NCBI RefSeq assembly: GCF_004785665.1
Contig: NZ_SRPJ01000001.1
Span: 186,001-250,000, forward strand
DNA length: 64,000 nt
Reading direction: 5' to 3'
Source of the DNA: Staphylococcus pragensis
GTDB taxonomy: Bacteria > Bacillota > Bacilli > Staphylococcales > Staphylococcaceae
Of the stretch, positions 13,410 through 22,000 are shown piece after piece (the first letter of the stretch is position 1; each line of letters begins with the position of its first letter). A program made the position numbers and the translations under genes. The notes beneath the pieces are model-generated. The model did not search any database. It saw only the letters and a program-made list of their open reading frames with translations, and had not been told where the DNA came from.

Positions 13410-14057
13410 CTAATATTCGTATTTCTTTGTACTATTTAAGCGCTCGATTAACTTATTTAATTTGTATCGAAGCTTTTCTGAAGTATCGTGATCCATTAAA
13501 TTTTTTTCTTGATTCATATTTATATTTTCTTTTTGAATTTCTAATTTTTGTATTAAATAGTTGTTTATAAGTATATCAATATTCTTTCTATCCAAATCAG
13601 TTAAACCTAACCCTTTATATGCTTTTGTATTATCAATATCGTGTAGTTGATAATTTAAATCATTAATAGGTACTTCAAAAAAGCGAGTTTCTAGTTCATT
13701 CAATTTATTACGTTGAAAAAATACATTTACAGATTGATTTAAGCTAATTTTATTGTTATCGAAAAGTGTATGTGTATCTTTCTTATCTAATGTTAATTTA
13801 TATTTTCCTTTTGATGCTTCTTCTATTTTTTGAGCGTAATAATTAAATTCTTCAAGCCCAAAGGTCAAGGAATGTATATATTTAGTTAAAAATTCGACAG
13901 AAGGTACACCTCTTTTACCATTTTCTATTCCGCTAATATGACCTTGTGAAAAAAGTAACTGTTCAGCTGTCTCTCTAGTTGTTTTATTTTTTGCTTTTCT
14001 TAAATTCTTCAACACTTCACCGATCTTTTTAATTTCATCTACTGTTAAATCAGTCAT
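13410..14057 (-). CDS. HTH (XRE family) repressor, Stl-like master regulator
   Basis: The 215 residues have an N-terminal HTH (about 10-65; LRKAKNKTTRETAEQLLFSQGHISGIENGK) and a long Lys/Glu/Asn-rich C-terminal part with no peptidase catalytic pair visible. That fits a satellite repressor relieved by protein contact rather than a LexA-type self-cleaving repressor. It is divergent from the Cro-like gene at 14226, and the interval holds a palindromic operator. By analogy with Stl of SaPIs its inducer would be a helper phage protein; this is inference. Confidence 0.8.
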   Translation of the reverse strand: MTDLTVDEIKKIGEVLKNLRKAKNKTTRETAEQLLFSQGHISGIENGKRGVPSVEFLTKYIHSLTFGLEEFNYYAQKIEEASKGKYKLTLDKKDTHTLFDNNKISLNQSVNVFFQRNKLNELETRFFEVPINDLNYQLHDIDNTKAYKGLGLTDLDRKNIDILINNYLIQKLEIQKENINMNQEKNLMDHDTSEKLRYKLNKLIERLNSTKKYEY

Positions 14058-14188
14058 GTAATCACCTCAAAATAATATTATCACTAATAACAATTCTATA
14101 AAACGTTTTTGTATGATTCAAATGAATTAATTTCGAATCTTTTTATTGCAATATCATTTAAAATTTGATAACGTTATATATGAATCAA

Positions 14189-14208
14189 ATGAATCAAATT
14201 TGATTCAT
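14189..14208. promoter_or_regulatory. Palindromic operator in the divergent regulatory region
   Basis: A perfect 20 bp palindrome ATGAATCAAATTTGATTCAT ends one base before the AAAAGGAGG ribosome site of the Cro-like gene. A direct half-site ATGAATCAAAT starts at 14180, and a related ATGATTCAAATGAATTA starts at 14113. These are the likely binding sites of the divergent repressor and/or the Cro-like protein. Confidence 0.7.
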
Positions 14209-14225
14209 AAAAAGGAGGAGTTTTA

Positions 14226-14444
14226 ATGGCAAGTTTAAATTATCCGATGTTATACATCACAAGAAAAGAAAAGGGAGATACTCAAAAGAAAGTAGCACAG
14301 AAATTAGGAATAACTCCACAACGTTATCAACTTAAAGAAACTGGTAAAGCTAATTTCACTTTGCCTGAAGCAAAAATTTTAAGTGAAATGTATGGCATGT
14401 CAATTGATGATTTGTTTAGTAAAAACATTAAAGTAGGATCATAG
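14226..14444 (+). CDS. Small HTH protein, Cro/Str-like
   Basis: A 72-residue protein with an HTH (ARKEKGDTQKKVAQKLGITPQRYQ-type, about 12-60). It is the first gene of the rightward operon, divergent from the repressor, which is the position of str/cro in PICIs and phages. AAAGGAGGAG precedes the ATG and the operator palindrome lies next to it. It probably tunes the early promoters. Confidence 0.78.
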   Translation: MASLNYPMLYITRKEKGDTQKKVAQKLGITPQRYQLKETGKANFTLPEAKILSEMYGMSIDDLFSKNIKVGS

Positions 14445-14455
14445 GAGGAATAAGA

Positions 14456-14656
14456 ATGCAGCAACAAGTAGTAATTACAAAAAGTGTAGTAGGTTGGTTC
14501 AATGTGAAAGATGTTGAAGGAAATCTTCTTTTAAATATTGCACCTGATGTATTTAAGAAACACTTTCCTGAAGTTAGTCCTAACATTGCAATTGCATGTA
14601 TGGAGTTAGATATTAATAGAATTGTCGAACTTAAAGATAAGAAAGTGAGTGTATAG
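14456..14656 (+). CDS. Hypothetical early island protein (66 aa)
   Basis: Starts 11 bases after the Cro-like gene behind TAGGAGGA. The sequence is short and mixed alpha/beta looking (VVITKSVVGWFNVKDVEG at the N-terminus), with no cysteine pair or HTH that was recognised. Its early-operon place would fit a helper-interference or excision accessory role, but no function can be assigned. Confidence 0.6.
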   Translation: MQQQVVITKSVVGWFNVKDVEGNLLLNIAPDVFKKHFPEVSPNIAIACMELDINRIVELKDKKVSV

Positions 14657-14659
14657 AAA

Positions 14660-14863
14660 ATGGAACAAGAACAAAAAGATGTTATACAAGATATTTATAC
14701 GACGTTAGGAACAACTGTTGGGGATAAAACAACAGAATATGAACATCGTTTTGAAGAAGGTCATAACGAATGGGTTGAAACAGTAAATCGTGAGGAACAT
14801 TTACAAGCAATAATCGAGTGGGCATTACAACAAATTGAAAATAATTTTGATGGAGTGAAATAA
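14660..14863 (+). CDS. Hypothetical early island protein (67 aa)
   Basis: Begins 3 bases after the previous stop and ends 1 base before the next ATG, so it is tightly operonic. It is acidic (many Glu), with a helical-looking C-terminal half ending EWALQQIENNFDGVK. No family recognised. Confidence 0.6.
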   Translation: MEQEQKDVIQDIYTTLGTTVGDKTTEYEHRFEEGHNEWVETVNREEHLQAIIEWALQQIENNFDGVK

Positions 14864-14864
14864 G

Positions 14865-15203
14865 ATGAACATTGATATTTTCGAAGCATATGCAGACGCA
14901 ATGGAATCAAGTTGTGAACTTCATAGAGTAATGGGTGAATTTGATAGAATCTCAGAGTTAACAGGCTATTTAATCGAAAAAGCTAAAGCATATAGAGAAG
15001 AAGGAGATATTAAAGGTGCTGAAGCTATTGAACAAATTATATTAGATGATCTAGGAAGTGATTTTAATATTGTTCACGATGAGTTTGAAGAAGAGAGAAA
15101 AAACTGGAAAGAGAAAGTGAAGAAATTAAAAAATGTATGTGCTTTTTACGGTATATCTGTACCTTCATTAAAAAGTGAAAAAGTAATAAAACTCTACAAA
15201 TAG
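14865..15203 (+). CDS. Hypothetical early island protein (112 aa)
   Basis: A mostly helical, acidic protein with a predicted coiled-coil-like stretch (EFEEERKNWKEKVKKLKNV, about 73-91). Its start follows the preceding stop by one base. No motif was recognised. Confidence 0.6.
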   Translation: MNIDIFEAYADAMESSCELHRVMGEFDRISELTGYLIEKAKAYREEGDIKGAEAIEQIILDDLGSDFNIVHDEFEEERKNWKEKVKKLKNVCAFYGISVPSLKSEKVIKLYK

Positions 15204-15213
15204 GAGTGATACA

Positions 15214-15420
15214 ATGGCTGCTAAATTAGATGTGAATAAACAAAATATCATGCACGCTATCAACTGGATTATTAAAAATGAAGAAGAAATTATATTTGAA
15301 AGTCAAAGTCAATTAAGTTTCTTTAGTCGTGAAGATTTGGAGAAAATAGACTACTGCAAACGTACTTTAGAAAGTTTAATTGAAGCTAAAGAAATCTATA
15401 ATAAGCAAAAAATTAGTTAA
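15214..15420 (+). CDS. Hypothetical early island protein (68 aa)
   Basis: A TAGGAGTG site and tight spacing support translation. Charged, helical composition; unknown function. Confidence 0.58.
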   Translation: MAAKLDVNKQNIMHAINWIIKNEEEIIFESQSQLSFFSREDLEKIDYCKRTLESLIEAKEIYNKQKIS

Positions 15421-15434
15421 GGAGTTAAGCAATA

Positions 15435-15737
15435 ATGGAGTGGGAATTAAGAAATTTATTTGATGATTTAGAAGTAGTACAAGAAAAAATTAATGATGTC
15501 GTAACATCTTTTGTATGGTTTGATGATGAGTATTTCACACATGAACCTAATCATATGTTAACTAAAAAAGAAATATATACGCATGGCTGGAAATATCACG
15601 AGCATCGTATCAAAAACACACAAGTCATTGATTTGATGCTTATGTATATGAAAGATTTTGATGACATTATGAAGAAAATCCGTGAAATAGAAAAAGCGTC
15701 ATCAGCGAAGTTTGGCGACAGAACTGATAACGCATAG
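15435..15737 (+). CDS. Hypothetical early island protein (100 aa)
   Basis: Starts behind AAGGAGTT. Acidic N-terminal half (ELRNLFDDLEVVQEKINDVV) with several aromatic residues, and a helical Lys/Glu C-terminal end. It is the last small gene before the primase. No family recognised. Confidence 0.58.
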   Translation: MEWELRNLFDDLEVVQEKINDVVTSFVWFDDEYFTHEPNHMLTKKEIYTHGWKYHEHRIKNTQVIDLMLMYMKDFDDIMKKIREIEKASSAKFGDRTDNA

Positions 15738-15770
15738 TATTTAAAAAAATTACAGAAAGGAATTTGTTTA

Positions 15771-16670
15771 ATGTTCAACTTAAAATATAATGATGAACTT
15801 CGTATATTAGTATATCAAAATATTTATGCAAAAGGAACTGAAAAAGTAAAAAATATAATGTGGTCTGACTGGTGCGAGTGGTTAACTCGCCCAGTTGTTA
15901 GCCATAATAAATACGCCAACGGTTTAGCCATTTATGGTGATGTGTCAGATGGTGTAGATGATGAAACAGGGGAAATACTTCAACATCATAGAAGAGATGA
16001 AAATGTGATGTATAGACAAGTATTTTCACTAGATTATGACGATATAGACGACATGGGTCGTTTTGTTGAAAACATTCAAGAAAAGATGAAACACTTTTCT
16101 TATTTCATATATAGCACTTTTAGACATAGAGATAAGCACGATGAAAATGATAAAGACTTACGTCCAAGATTTAGGCTGCTAATTCCTATTGATGACATAG
16201 TGAAACCTGATGAATATACCAAATACGCTAGAGCATTATCTAAATATATTGGTGAAACGATAGATGAATCATGTTTTACGCCTATTCAATTGTCAGCACT
16301 ACCTACCATAAAAGACAAAGAAAAACCTTATCACTGGTATATCAATGACGCGCCATTTATCACACGTGAACAACTTGATAGTTGTGTTAAAAAGTACCCT
16401 GATGAAGATGAGACAATTATTGTAGACCATTCAAAAAAGTATAAGAAGCGTAGCGAAAATTATTGGCGTGAAAGAGCATTTGGTGTAGGTGAAGGAGAAC
16501 GTAATCAAGCGTTGGCTTCTATTATAGGACACCTATTAAAAAGATATGTAGATACGCATTTAGTATACGGTTTGGTAAGTGCTTGGGCCAAAACATGCGA
16601 TCCGCCTTTAAGTGAAAAAGAAGTCAATCAAACATTTAATTCAATTCTGAGAATACATTTAAATAAATAA
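15771..16670 (+). CDS. Archaeo-eukaryotic-type primase-polymerase with PriCT domain
   Basis: The 299 residues are predicted to prime replication of the element. The middle shows the prim-pol pattern: FSLDYDDID (acidic metal-binding cluster, about 84-92) and RPRFRLLIPID. The C-terminal part (about 225-295, ERAFGVGEGERNQALASIIGHLL) has the primase C-terminal helical repeat pattern. The helicase starts 12 bases after its stop, so the primase and helicase that are fused in many P4-like satellites are split here. Confidence 0.8.
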   Translation: MFNLKYNDELRILVYQNIYAKGTEKVKNIMWSDWCEWLTRPVVSHNKYANGLAIYGDVSDGVDDETGEILQHHRRDENVMYRQVFSLDYDDIDDMGRFVENIQEKMKHFSYFIYSTFRHRDKHDENDKDLRPRFRLLIPIDDIVKPDEYTKYARALSKYIGETIDESCFTPIQLSALPTIKDKEKPYHWYINDAPFITREQLDSCVKKYPDEDETIIVDHSKKYKKRSENYWRERAFGVGEGERNQALASIIGHLLKRYVDTHLVYGLVSAWAKTCDPPLSEKEVNQTFNSILRIHLNK

Positions 16671-16682
16671 TGGAGGGATATA

Positions 16683-18131
16683 ATGGCAGATATTCACAAC
16701 ATCAGTGAAAAATTGATTGAAGAATACCAAAAATCAATAGATGAAGATGATAAATTTAACCACACTAAATTCAGCCGTCTTTTATCCAACAAATACAATA
16801 TGGTAATGATTGACGGAAATATACATTTTTTTAACGGTAAATATTACCAACATTTAGATGAGGATACGATTAGACAAATCACATTTTTAGAAATGCCACA
16901 AATTAAAGAACATCAAAATAGAGAAGTATTTTATAAAATCAAAGCAATGTCAATCAATTTTGAGGAGAAGAAGCTGGAACCTCATAAATTAGTAGTAAAT
17001 AATGGCGTCTTGAATTTAAAAACTAATGAATTGTTAGATGATTCACCACAACATATTTCAACAAGCAAAGTTGATGTGTATTTTGATCCTGACGCTAAAA
17101 GTGAAACTCTAGAAAATTTTATAAAAAGTGTATCTGATGAAGATGAACATATAGAAAAACTAATTTATCAAATCATCGCTTATTGTCTATACAAAGAAAA
17201 TTTTTTAGAAAAGACTTTTTTCTTTTATAGTATGGGAACTAAAAACAAAAATGGTAGTAACGGTAAATCAACACTACTCCAATTAATCCATAATTTTATA
17301 GGTCGTAGAAATACAACAGCATTGAAATTTAAAGACTTAGGGCATGAATTCAAGCCAGCACGATTAATGGGCAAAATGATTAATATTGACGATGATATGG
17401 ATAATACATTTATTAAAGATACAGGTAATTTTAAATCTATTGCCACAGGTCGAACAATTAATGTAAATCCGAAAGGGAAACAAGATTTTGATTTTATTCC
17501 TCATAACAAACTTCTTTTCGCTGGTAATAACATACCACCAGCAAGCGATAAAACATATGGTTTTTATCGTCGCATGATTATCGTACCTATGAAACGTACA
17601 TTTGGTAAAGGTGGATATAAAAAAGAATTGGGATTAGATGAGAAATTGAATCAGCCACAAGTAATGTCGGCATTATTAAATAAATGTTTGGAACATCTTC
17701 CTGAATTATTAAAAACAGGTGAATTTATCCAAGTAGATGAAAGTGATCAACTTATTGAAAGTTACCAATATGAAAATGAGCCAGTAAGACATTTCTTAGA
17801 TATGGAAGGTAATAGACCAATTCACCCCGTTGATGGTAGAGCCAGAGAAGTGGCATATGAAATTTATCGACAATGGGCTAAAAGGTACGGTTATGAAGTG
17901 ATGAAGGTGCATAACTTTACCAAAGAGTTAGTTCGATTAGGTTATACGGTCGAACGTGTTAGATCACCTTATAAAGGTTATGGTATTGATTTTTATCACA
18001 AAAATAGCGAAGTCCTTTATGATGTAGCTCCTCACGATATTGATGATAAGTATAATGATAAAACTAACATTATAGAACCAAGAAAAGGGAGTAACCTATA
18101 TAAAAAAATAAAATCTTTGTATAGAGAGTAG
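16683..18131 (+). CDS. SF3 (D5/P4-type) replicative helicase, island Rep
   Basis: A 482-residue AAA+ superfamily 3 helicase. Walker A is GSNGKST with Lys195; Walker B-like MINIDDDMD and motif C KLLFAGNNIP follow, with an arginine-finger region YRRMIIVPM. A C-terminal winged-helix-type region (about 380-450) could bind the origin. The gene is immediately upstream of repeated GTAGTAACTT sequences, which are the likely binding sites. The pairing resembles pri-rep-ori of SaPIs. Confidence 0.88.
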   Translation: MADIHNISEKLIEEYQKSIDEDDKFNHTKFSRLLSNKYNMVMIDGNIHFFNGKYYQHLDEDTIRQITFLEMPQIKEHQNREVFYKIKAMSINFEEKKLEPHKLVVNNGVLNLKTNELLDDSPQHISTSKVDVYFDPDAKSETLENFIKSVSDEDEHIEKLIYQIIAYCLYKENFLEKTFFFYSMGTKNKNGSNGKSTLLQLIHNFIGRRNTTALKFKDLGHEFKPARLMGKMINIDDDMDNTFIKDTGNFKSIATGRTINVNPKGKQDFDFIPHNKLLFAGNNIPPASDKTYGFYRRMIIVPMKRTFGKGGYKKELGLDEKLNQPQVMSALLNKCLEHLPELLKTGEFIQVDESDQLIESYQYENEPVRHFLDMEGNRPIHPVDGRAREVAYEIYRQWAKRYGYEVMKVHNFTKELVRLGYTVERVRSPYKGYGIDFYHKNSEVLYDVAPHDIDDKYNDKTNIIEPRKGSNLYKKIKSLYRE

Positions 18132-18137
18132 ACAAAA

Positions 18138-18393
18138 AAGTTACTACATAGCAGATAAGTTACAACATAACCTATAAAAGCCTGTGGTTGTCAACTTTAT
18201 AAGTAGTAACTTATGTAGCTACTTTCAATTAAATGTAGTAGATATTCGCGAAAAAGTAGTAACTTATGTAGCTGCTTTTCTATTAAGGTAGTAACTTTTG
18301 TAGTAAGTAACTTTATCAACGTAAAGGTATCAAATACCTTTGTATCAATACTTCAAATGGTTGTGTAGTAACTTTGGTAATATGTAGTAACTT
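18138..18393. other. Candidate replication origin with iterons
   Basis: GTAGTAACTT occurs at 18203, 18256, 18288, 18365 and 18384, with an inverted copy AAGTTACTAC at 18138-18147 and a near copy at 18300 (GTAGTAAGTAACTT). Two of the copies sit in the longer repeat AAGTAGTAACTTATGTAGC. A perfect 8 bp hairpin AAAGGTAT/ATACCTTT lies at 18323-18341 between the two iteron groups. It directly follows the helicase gene, the expected place for a Rep-dependent satellite origin. Confidence 0.78.
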
Positions 18394-18445
18394 TTATTTC
18401 ACTCTCATGACACACAGAAATAAATATAAGAATGGAGTATATATT

Positions 18446-18757
18446 ATGAACGATATTAATAAACCTGAACATTTTGAAGAATTAAACGAAGTTAAGAAAA
18501 ATGCACTATTAGAATTTTGCTACTCAATGAATAAAATTAAAACTTTTAATACTAGACATTCATCATATGGATTGAAACACGTATTTGAAAGAAGATATAG
18601 AGAAGCGTTATCTGGTACTTTAGAAAGTAGTTATGTAACTAACGGACAATTTAAAGGTGCAATGTTAAAGGCTGGATTTAATGTTAAAGATAAAAGTCAA
18701 TTAAATTGGCATTTTAACGTCAGTGAAAAAAGTATTAAGGAATTAGATACTTTATAA
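18446..18757 (+). CDS. Conserved-looking island protein (103 aa), unknown function
   Basis: The start at 18446 is chosen because ATGGAGTA precedes it; the upstream extension runs into the origin repeats. The protein contains NTRHSSYGLKHVFERRY and FKGAMLKAGFNVKD, a pattern I associate loosely with small genes downstream of rep in SaPI-like islands. No function can be assigned. Confidence 0.65.
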   Translation: MNDINKPEHFEELNEVKKNALLEFCYSMNKIKTFNTRHSSYGLKHVFERRYREALSGTLESSYVTNGQFKGAMLKAGFNVKDKSQLNWHFNVSEKSIKELDTL

Positions 18758-18902
18758 ATAATCCTATTATGGTTCAGTTGAATCACAATAGGATTATAAA
18801 TATGCGCTTTGGTTCAGCTGGTTCAAAGCGTTAAAACTACCACAATTGGCTTTGTAGAGCCTTTTGTGGTATACTTTAAGTAAATAATTAGTACCAGGTA
18901 CT
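18758..18902 (+). promoter_or_regulatory. Hairpin-rich control region before the capsid operon
   Basis: Three stem-loops in tandem: 18758-18797 (14 bp stem, one mismatch), 18805-18830 (7 bp, CGCTTTG/CAAAGCG) and 18838-18871 (TACCACAA/TTGTGGTA with an inner GGCT/AGCC). The first two share the loop motif GTTCAGYTG. Within the third lies TTGGCT (18846-18851), 18 bases, then TATACT (18870-18875), a plausible promoter for the capsid genes. A 13-base palindrome AGTACCAGGTACT follows at 18890-18902. Confidence 0.55.
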
Positions 18903-18940
18903 AAAAAAGAACGTGAACAATATAAAAAGTAGGTGACAAT

Positions 18941-20140
18941 GTGCCGAAGTGGATTAATAAGATGCTTGGACTGGATAAGATAGAACAGACCACATCAAGA
19001 CAGTTTGAAATGCTTTCAGGTAGCTTTCAATCGTTTTCACAGTTTAATGGTGATGCGTATTCAAATGACATATTTAGAAGTGCAGTAGATGCAATTGCTC
19101 GACATATTGCGAAGTTATCAGGTAAGCATGTGAACGATACAAAAGACTTTAATAACTATAAAATTAACCGATTATTACAAAATAGACCTAATCCATATAT
19201 GAGTGGCTATGATTTTCTTTATAAGATCGCAACGCAATATTACTTATTCAATAATGCGTTTATCCTTATTCAAAAAGACAATAAGGGAAATCTTTCAGGC
19301 TTGTACCCACTGACACCAACAAGCGTTGAGTATGTGGTCGACGGTGCAGGCGAGATGTTTCTAAAGTGTTTATTCAAAGATGGGGAAATCGTTCATTTCA
19401 GACTGTCTGAGGTGGCTATATTACGCCGTCACTTTAATTCTAATGAATTACTGGGCGATGATAATTCGGCTATTATGAATACGCTAGAACTAGCGCATAC
19501 GCAAAATTTAGGTATGGAATCAGCAATTAAAAACTCAGCACAAATTAGAGGGATATTAAAATATAATCAAAAATTAGCAGATTCTAAACTTAAGGAAAAG
19601 AAAGATGCGTTTATGAATGATTATCTTTCTATGAGTAACAACGGCGGTGTCATTCCTTTAGATGCCATGCTTGAATATATTCCATTAAAAACGTCAGATG
19701 TGCAGATTGATACATCACAAATGGAAGTCGTTAAGAAGAAGATTTATGACTATTTAGGTATCAATGAGGATATTGTGACAGGTAAATATGATGAGAACAC
19801 ATGGCAGGCGTTTTATGAGTCTGTAATAGAACCTTTTGCGATACAACTTTCATCAGAACTCACAGATAAGATATTTACCGAACGTGAACAAGCTTTCAGT
19901 AATCGTATTATTTTTGAATCATCTAAATTACAGTATGCGAGCAATCAATCTAAATCAAATATGATTAAGGAGTTATTGCCATTAGGCTTACTTACAATTA
20001 ATGAAGCACGTGATTTAATGAACCTATCAAGCGTTGAAAATGGAGACGAACGTATACAGTCACTTAATTATATAGAGAAGACGCTAGCAAAGAATTATCA
20101 GATGGGAGATAAGGAGGTCGGACAAGATGAAAGAAATTAG
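18941..20140 (+). CDS. Phage portal protein (HK97-like)
   Basis: Forms the dodecameric portal at the capsid vertex through which DNA is packaged. The 399 residues use a GTG start behind TAGGTGAC. Near the N-terminus are SFSQFNGDAYSNDIFRSAVDAIARHIAKL and RLLQNRPNPYMSGYDFLYKIATQY, typical of this portal family; the C-terminal clip/barrel region is complete. It is first in an eight-gene head cassette and overlaps the protease gene by 14 bases. Confidence 0.92.
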   Translation: MPKWINKMLGLDKIEQTTSRQFEMLSGSFQSFSQFNGDAYSNDIFRSAVDAIARHIAKLSGKHVNDTKDFNNYKINRLLQNRPNPYMSGYDFLYKIATQYYLFNNAFILIQKDNKGNLSGLYPLTPTSVEYVVDGAGEMFLKCLFKDGEIVHFRLSEVAILRRHFNSNELLGDDNSAIMNTLELAHTQNLGMESAIKNSAQIRGILKYNQKLADSKLKEKKDAFMNDYLSMSNNGGVIPLDAMLEYIPLKTSDVQIDTSQMEVVKKKIYDYLGINEDIVTGKYDENTWQAFYESVIEPFAIQLSSELTDKIFTEREQAFSNRIIFESSKLQYASNQSKSNMIKELLPLGLLTINEARDLMNLSSVENGDERIQSLNYIEKTLAKNYQMGDKEVGQDERN

Positions 20141-20693
20141 AAGTGCAGATATACAAGCAGAAACTAGAGATGACGAGATGGTGCTTGAAGGAACAGCAAT
20201 CGTTTTTGATAAACCCGCACTGATTAATACACCAACAGGTTCATATACCGAAATTATCAAACGTAATGCGCTGGACGGAGTGAAGTTCAATGACACAAGA
20301 CTTTTAGTGTCACACGATCAGAATCGTCTACCATTAGCAAAATCACCTAAAACAATGGACGTGTGGCAAGATGATGCAGGTATGCATTTTAGAGCTAGGT
20401 TGGCAAACACTAGTGAATCACGTTCTGTATATGAATCAGTAAAACGTGGTGATATGTCGGGCGTTAGTTTTGGATTTACTGTATCAGACGGCAGTCGGTA
20501 CGATGTAGAAACAAGAACACGCACAATTACTAAAATAGATAAAGTATTAGAGTTTTCTGTGGTGAACTTTCCGGCTTATTCAGAGACATCTGTTGAGGCT
20601 AGAAGTCAGATGCAGGAAGCAGAGAAAAGACAATATGAAATTAATAAAGCGAAAATTAACCTTAACAAATTATTTATAAAGGAGATTAACTAA
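20127..20693 (+). CDS. HK97-type prohead protease
   Basis: A 188-residue serine protease that matures the capsid shell. It shows the family N-terminus (EGTAIVFDKPA), the catalytic-type His in LLVSHDQNRLPLA and Ser in GDMSGVSFGF, and EFSVVNFPAYSET. It overlaps the portal gene and ends one base before the capsid ATG, so translation is coupled. No scaffold gene is present; in HK97-like systems the delta domain of the capsid protein does that work. Confidence 0.92.
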   Translation: MKEIRSADIQAETRDDEMVLEGTAIVFDKPALINTPTGSYTEIIKRNALDGVKFNDTRLLVSHDQNRLPLAKSPKTMDVWQDDAGMHFRARLANTSESRSVYESVKRGDMSGVSFGFTVSDGSRYDVETRTRTITKIDKVLEFSVVNFPAYSETSVEARSQMQEAEKRQYEINKAKINLNKLFIKEIN

Positions 20694-20694
20694 T

Positions 20695-21933
20695 ATGTTT
20701 AATACAGTAAGTGAGGCATTTAATTATTATCGTAATTCTTCACTAGAAGAAATTGAAACACGAGCAAGAGAAATTAAAGGTCAAATTGATACAGACCCAG
20801 AAACAAATGTAACTAAATTAAATATAGAAATCGAAGGCTTAAACCAAGCTAAAGCAAATATTAAAGATAAGGAGAATCAACAAGTGGAACAAAATAACAC
20901 AGAACAACGTTCATACAATCCAATTACAGGGACACAATTACGAGGGCAACATGAAGTACCAACAAATAACATCTTTGGTTCAGAAGAGTACCGTTCAGCA
21001 TTCTTTAAAACAATGTTAGGTAAAAACTTAACAGATATTGAACAACGTACATTTAATAGAGCAATGGAACAACAAGACATTGAACATCGTGCAGATGAAT
21101 TTGCTTCATCAAGTAATTCAAGCGCAGTTATTCCAGAGCAAACTTTGAATGAAGTAATTAAGAAAGCACGTACACAAGGTGGTTTACTTGCAAACGTTCG
21201 TACGTTTAATATGCCTACTAAAATTCGTATTCCAATCGGTACGCCTCAAGATAGAGCAGAATGGCATACAGAGGGCGCTTATGTAGAAGCAGATAAACCA
21301 ATCACAGCATCAGTACAATTTGAAGCTAACGAAATATTAAAAGTATTCTCTATCTCAGTGAAAGCTAAAACAATGAGCATTCAAGCGTTCGAGTCTTACC
21401 TAGTTGAAGAATTAACTAATTGTGTTGTTGAAGCGATTGAATACGCACTTATCAATGGCACAGGTAAAGGACAAGGTGAAGGTATCTTAACAGGTATCAA
21501 GTGGGACGCTACTAACAGCTTAGATGTAACAGGTAAGTATACAGACTTCACACAAGCGTTAGGAATGCTTGCACGTGGTTATGCACAAAACGCTAAGTTC
21601 GCAATGAGTAACGCAACGCTATATAACCAAGTGTACGGTGTGATGGATAACAACCAACGCCCTATCTTTATCCAAGATGCGCAACATGAGAATGTAGGAT
21701 ATATCTTTGGTAAGCAAGTTATCATTGATGACAATATCGAAGACGGCACAATCATCTTAGGTAACTTCAACTATGTAGGTTATAACTTACCACAAGGCAT
21801 TATGCTTGAGTCATCACGTGAATCATCATTCCGTAGTGGCTTAATTGATTATAGAGCTATGGCAGTAGCAGATACTCGTGTATTAATGAGTGAAGCGTTT
21901 GTCAAGTTAACTACTACAACAGCTGAAGCATAA
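20695..21933 (+). CDS. HK97-fold major capsid protein
   Basis: The 412 residues begin with a coiled-coil-like N-terminal delta domain (about 1-100, rich in Glu/Gln/Lys), which the upstream protease probably removes. The HK97 core follows, with FASSSNSSAVIPEQTLNEVI, the E-loop region around IPIGTPQDRAEWHTEG, and the C-terminal FRSGLIDYRAMAVADTRVL. It is the main structural gene of the head cassette. A hairpin follows its stop. Confidence 0.93.
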   Translation: MFNTVSEAFNYYRNSSLEEIETRAREIKGQIDTDPETNVTKLNIEIEGLNQAKANIKDKENQQVEQNNTEQRSYNPITGTQLRGQHEVPTNNIFGSEEYRSAFFKTMLGKNLTDIEQRTFNRAMEQQDIEHRADEFASSSNSSAVIPEQTLNEVIKKARTQGGLLANVRTFNMPTKIRIPIGTPQDRAEWHTEGAYVEADKPITASVQFEANEILKVFSISVKAKTMSIQAFESYLVEELTNCVVEAIEYALINGTGKGQGEGILTGIKWDATNSLDVTGKYTDFTQALGMLARGYAQNAKFAMSNATLYNQVYGVMDNNQRPIFIQDAQHENVGYIFGKQVIIDDNIEDGTIILGNFNYVGYNLPQGIMLESSRESSFRSGLIDYRAMAVADTRVLMSEAFVKLTTTTAEA

Positions 21934-21949
21934 ACAGTATAAACCAGTA

Positions 21950-21979
21950 AGGGCATCAGTGAATTAGCTGGTGTCCTTT
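21950..21979 (+). terminator. Attenuator-like hairpin after the capsid gene
   Basis: AGGGCATCAG and CTGGTGTCCT pair (wobbles) around an 8-base loop; a short T-run follows. It may lower expression of downstream packaging genes relative to capsid. Confidence 0.5.
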
Positions 21980-22000
21980 ATTCATAAAGGAGTGAACGCT

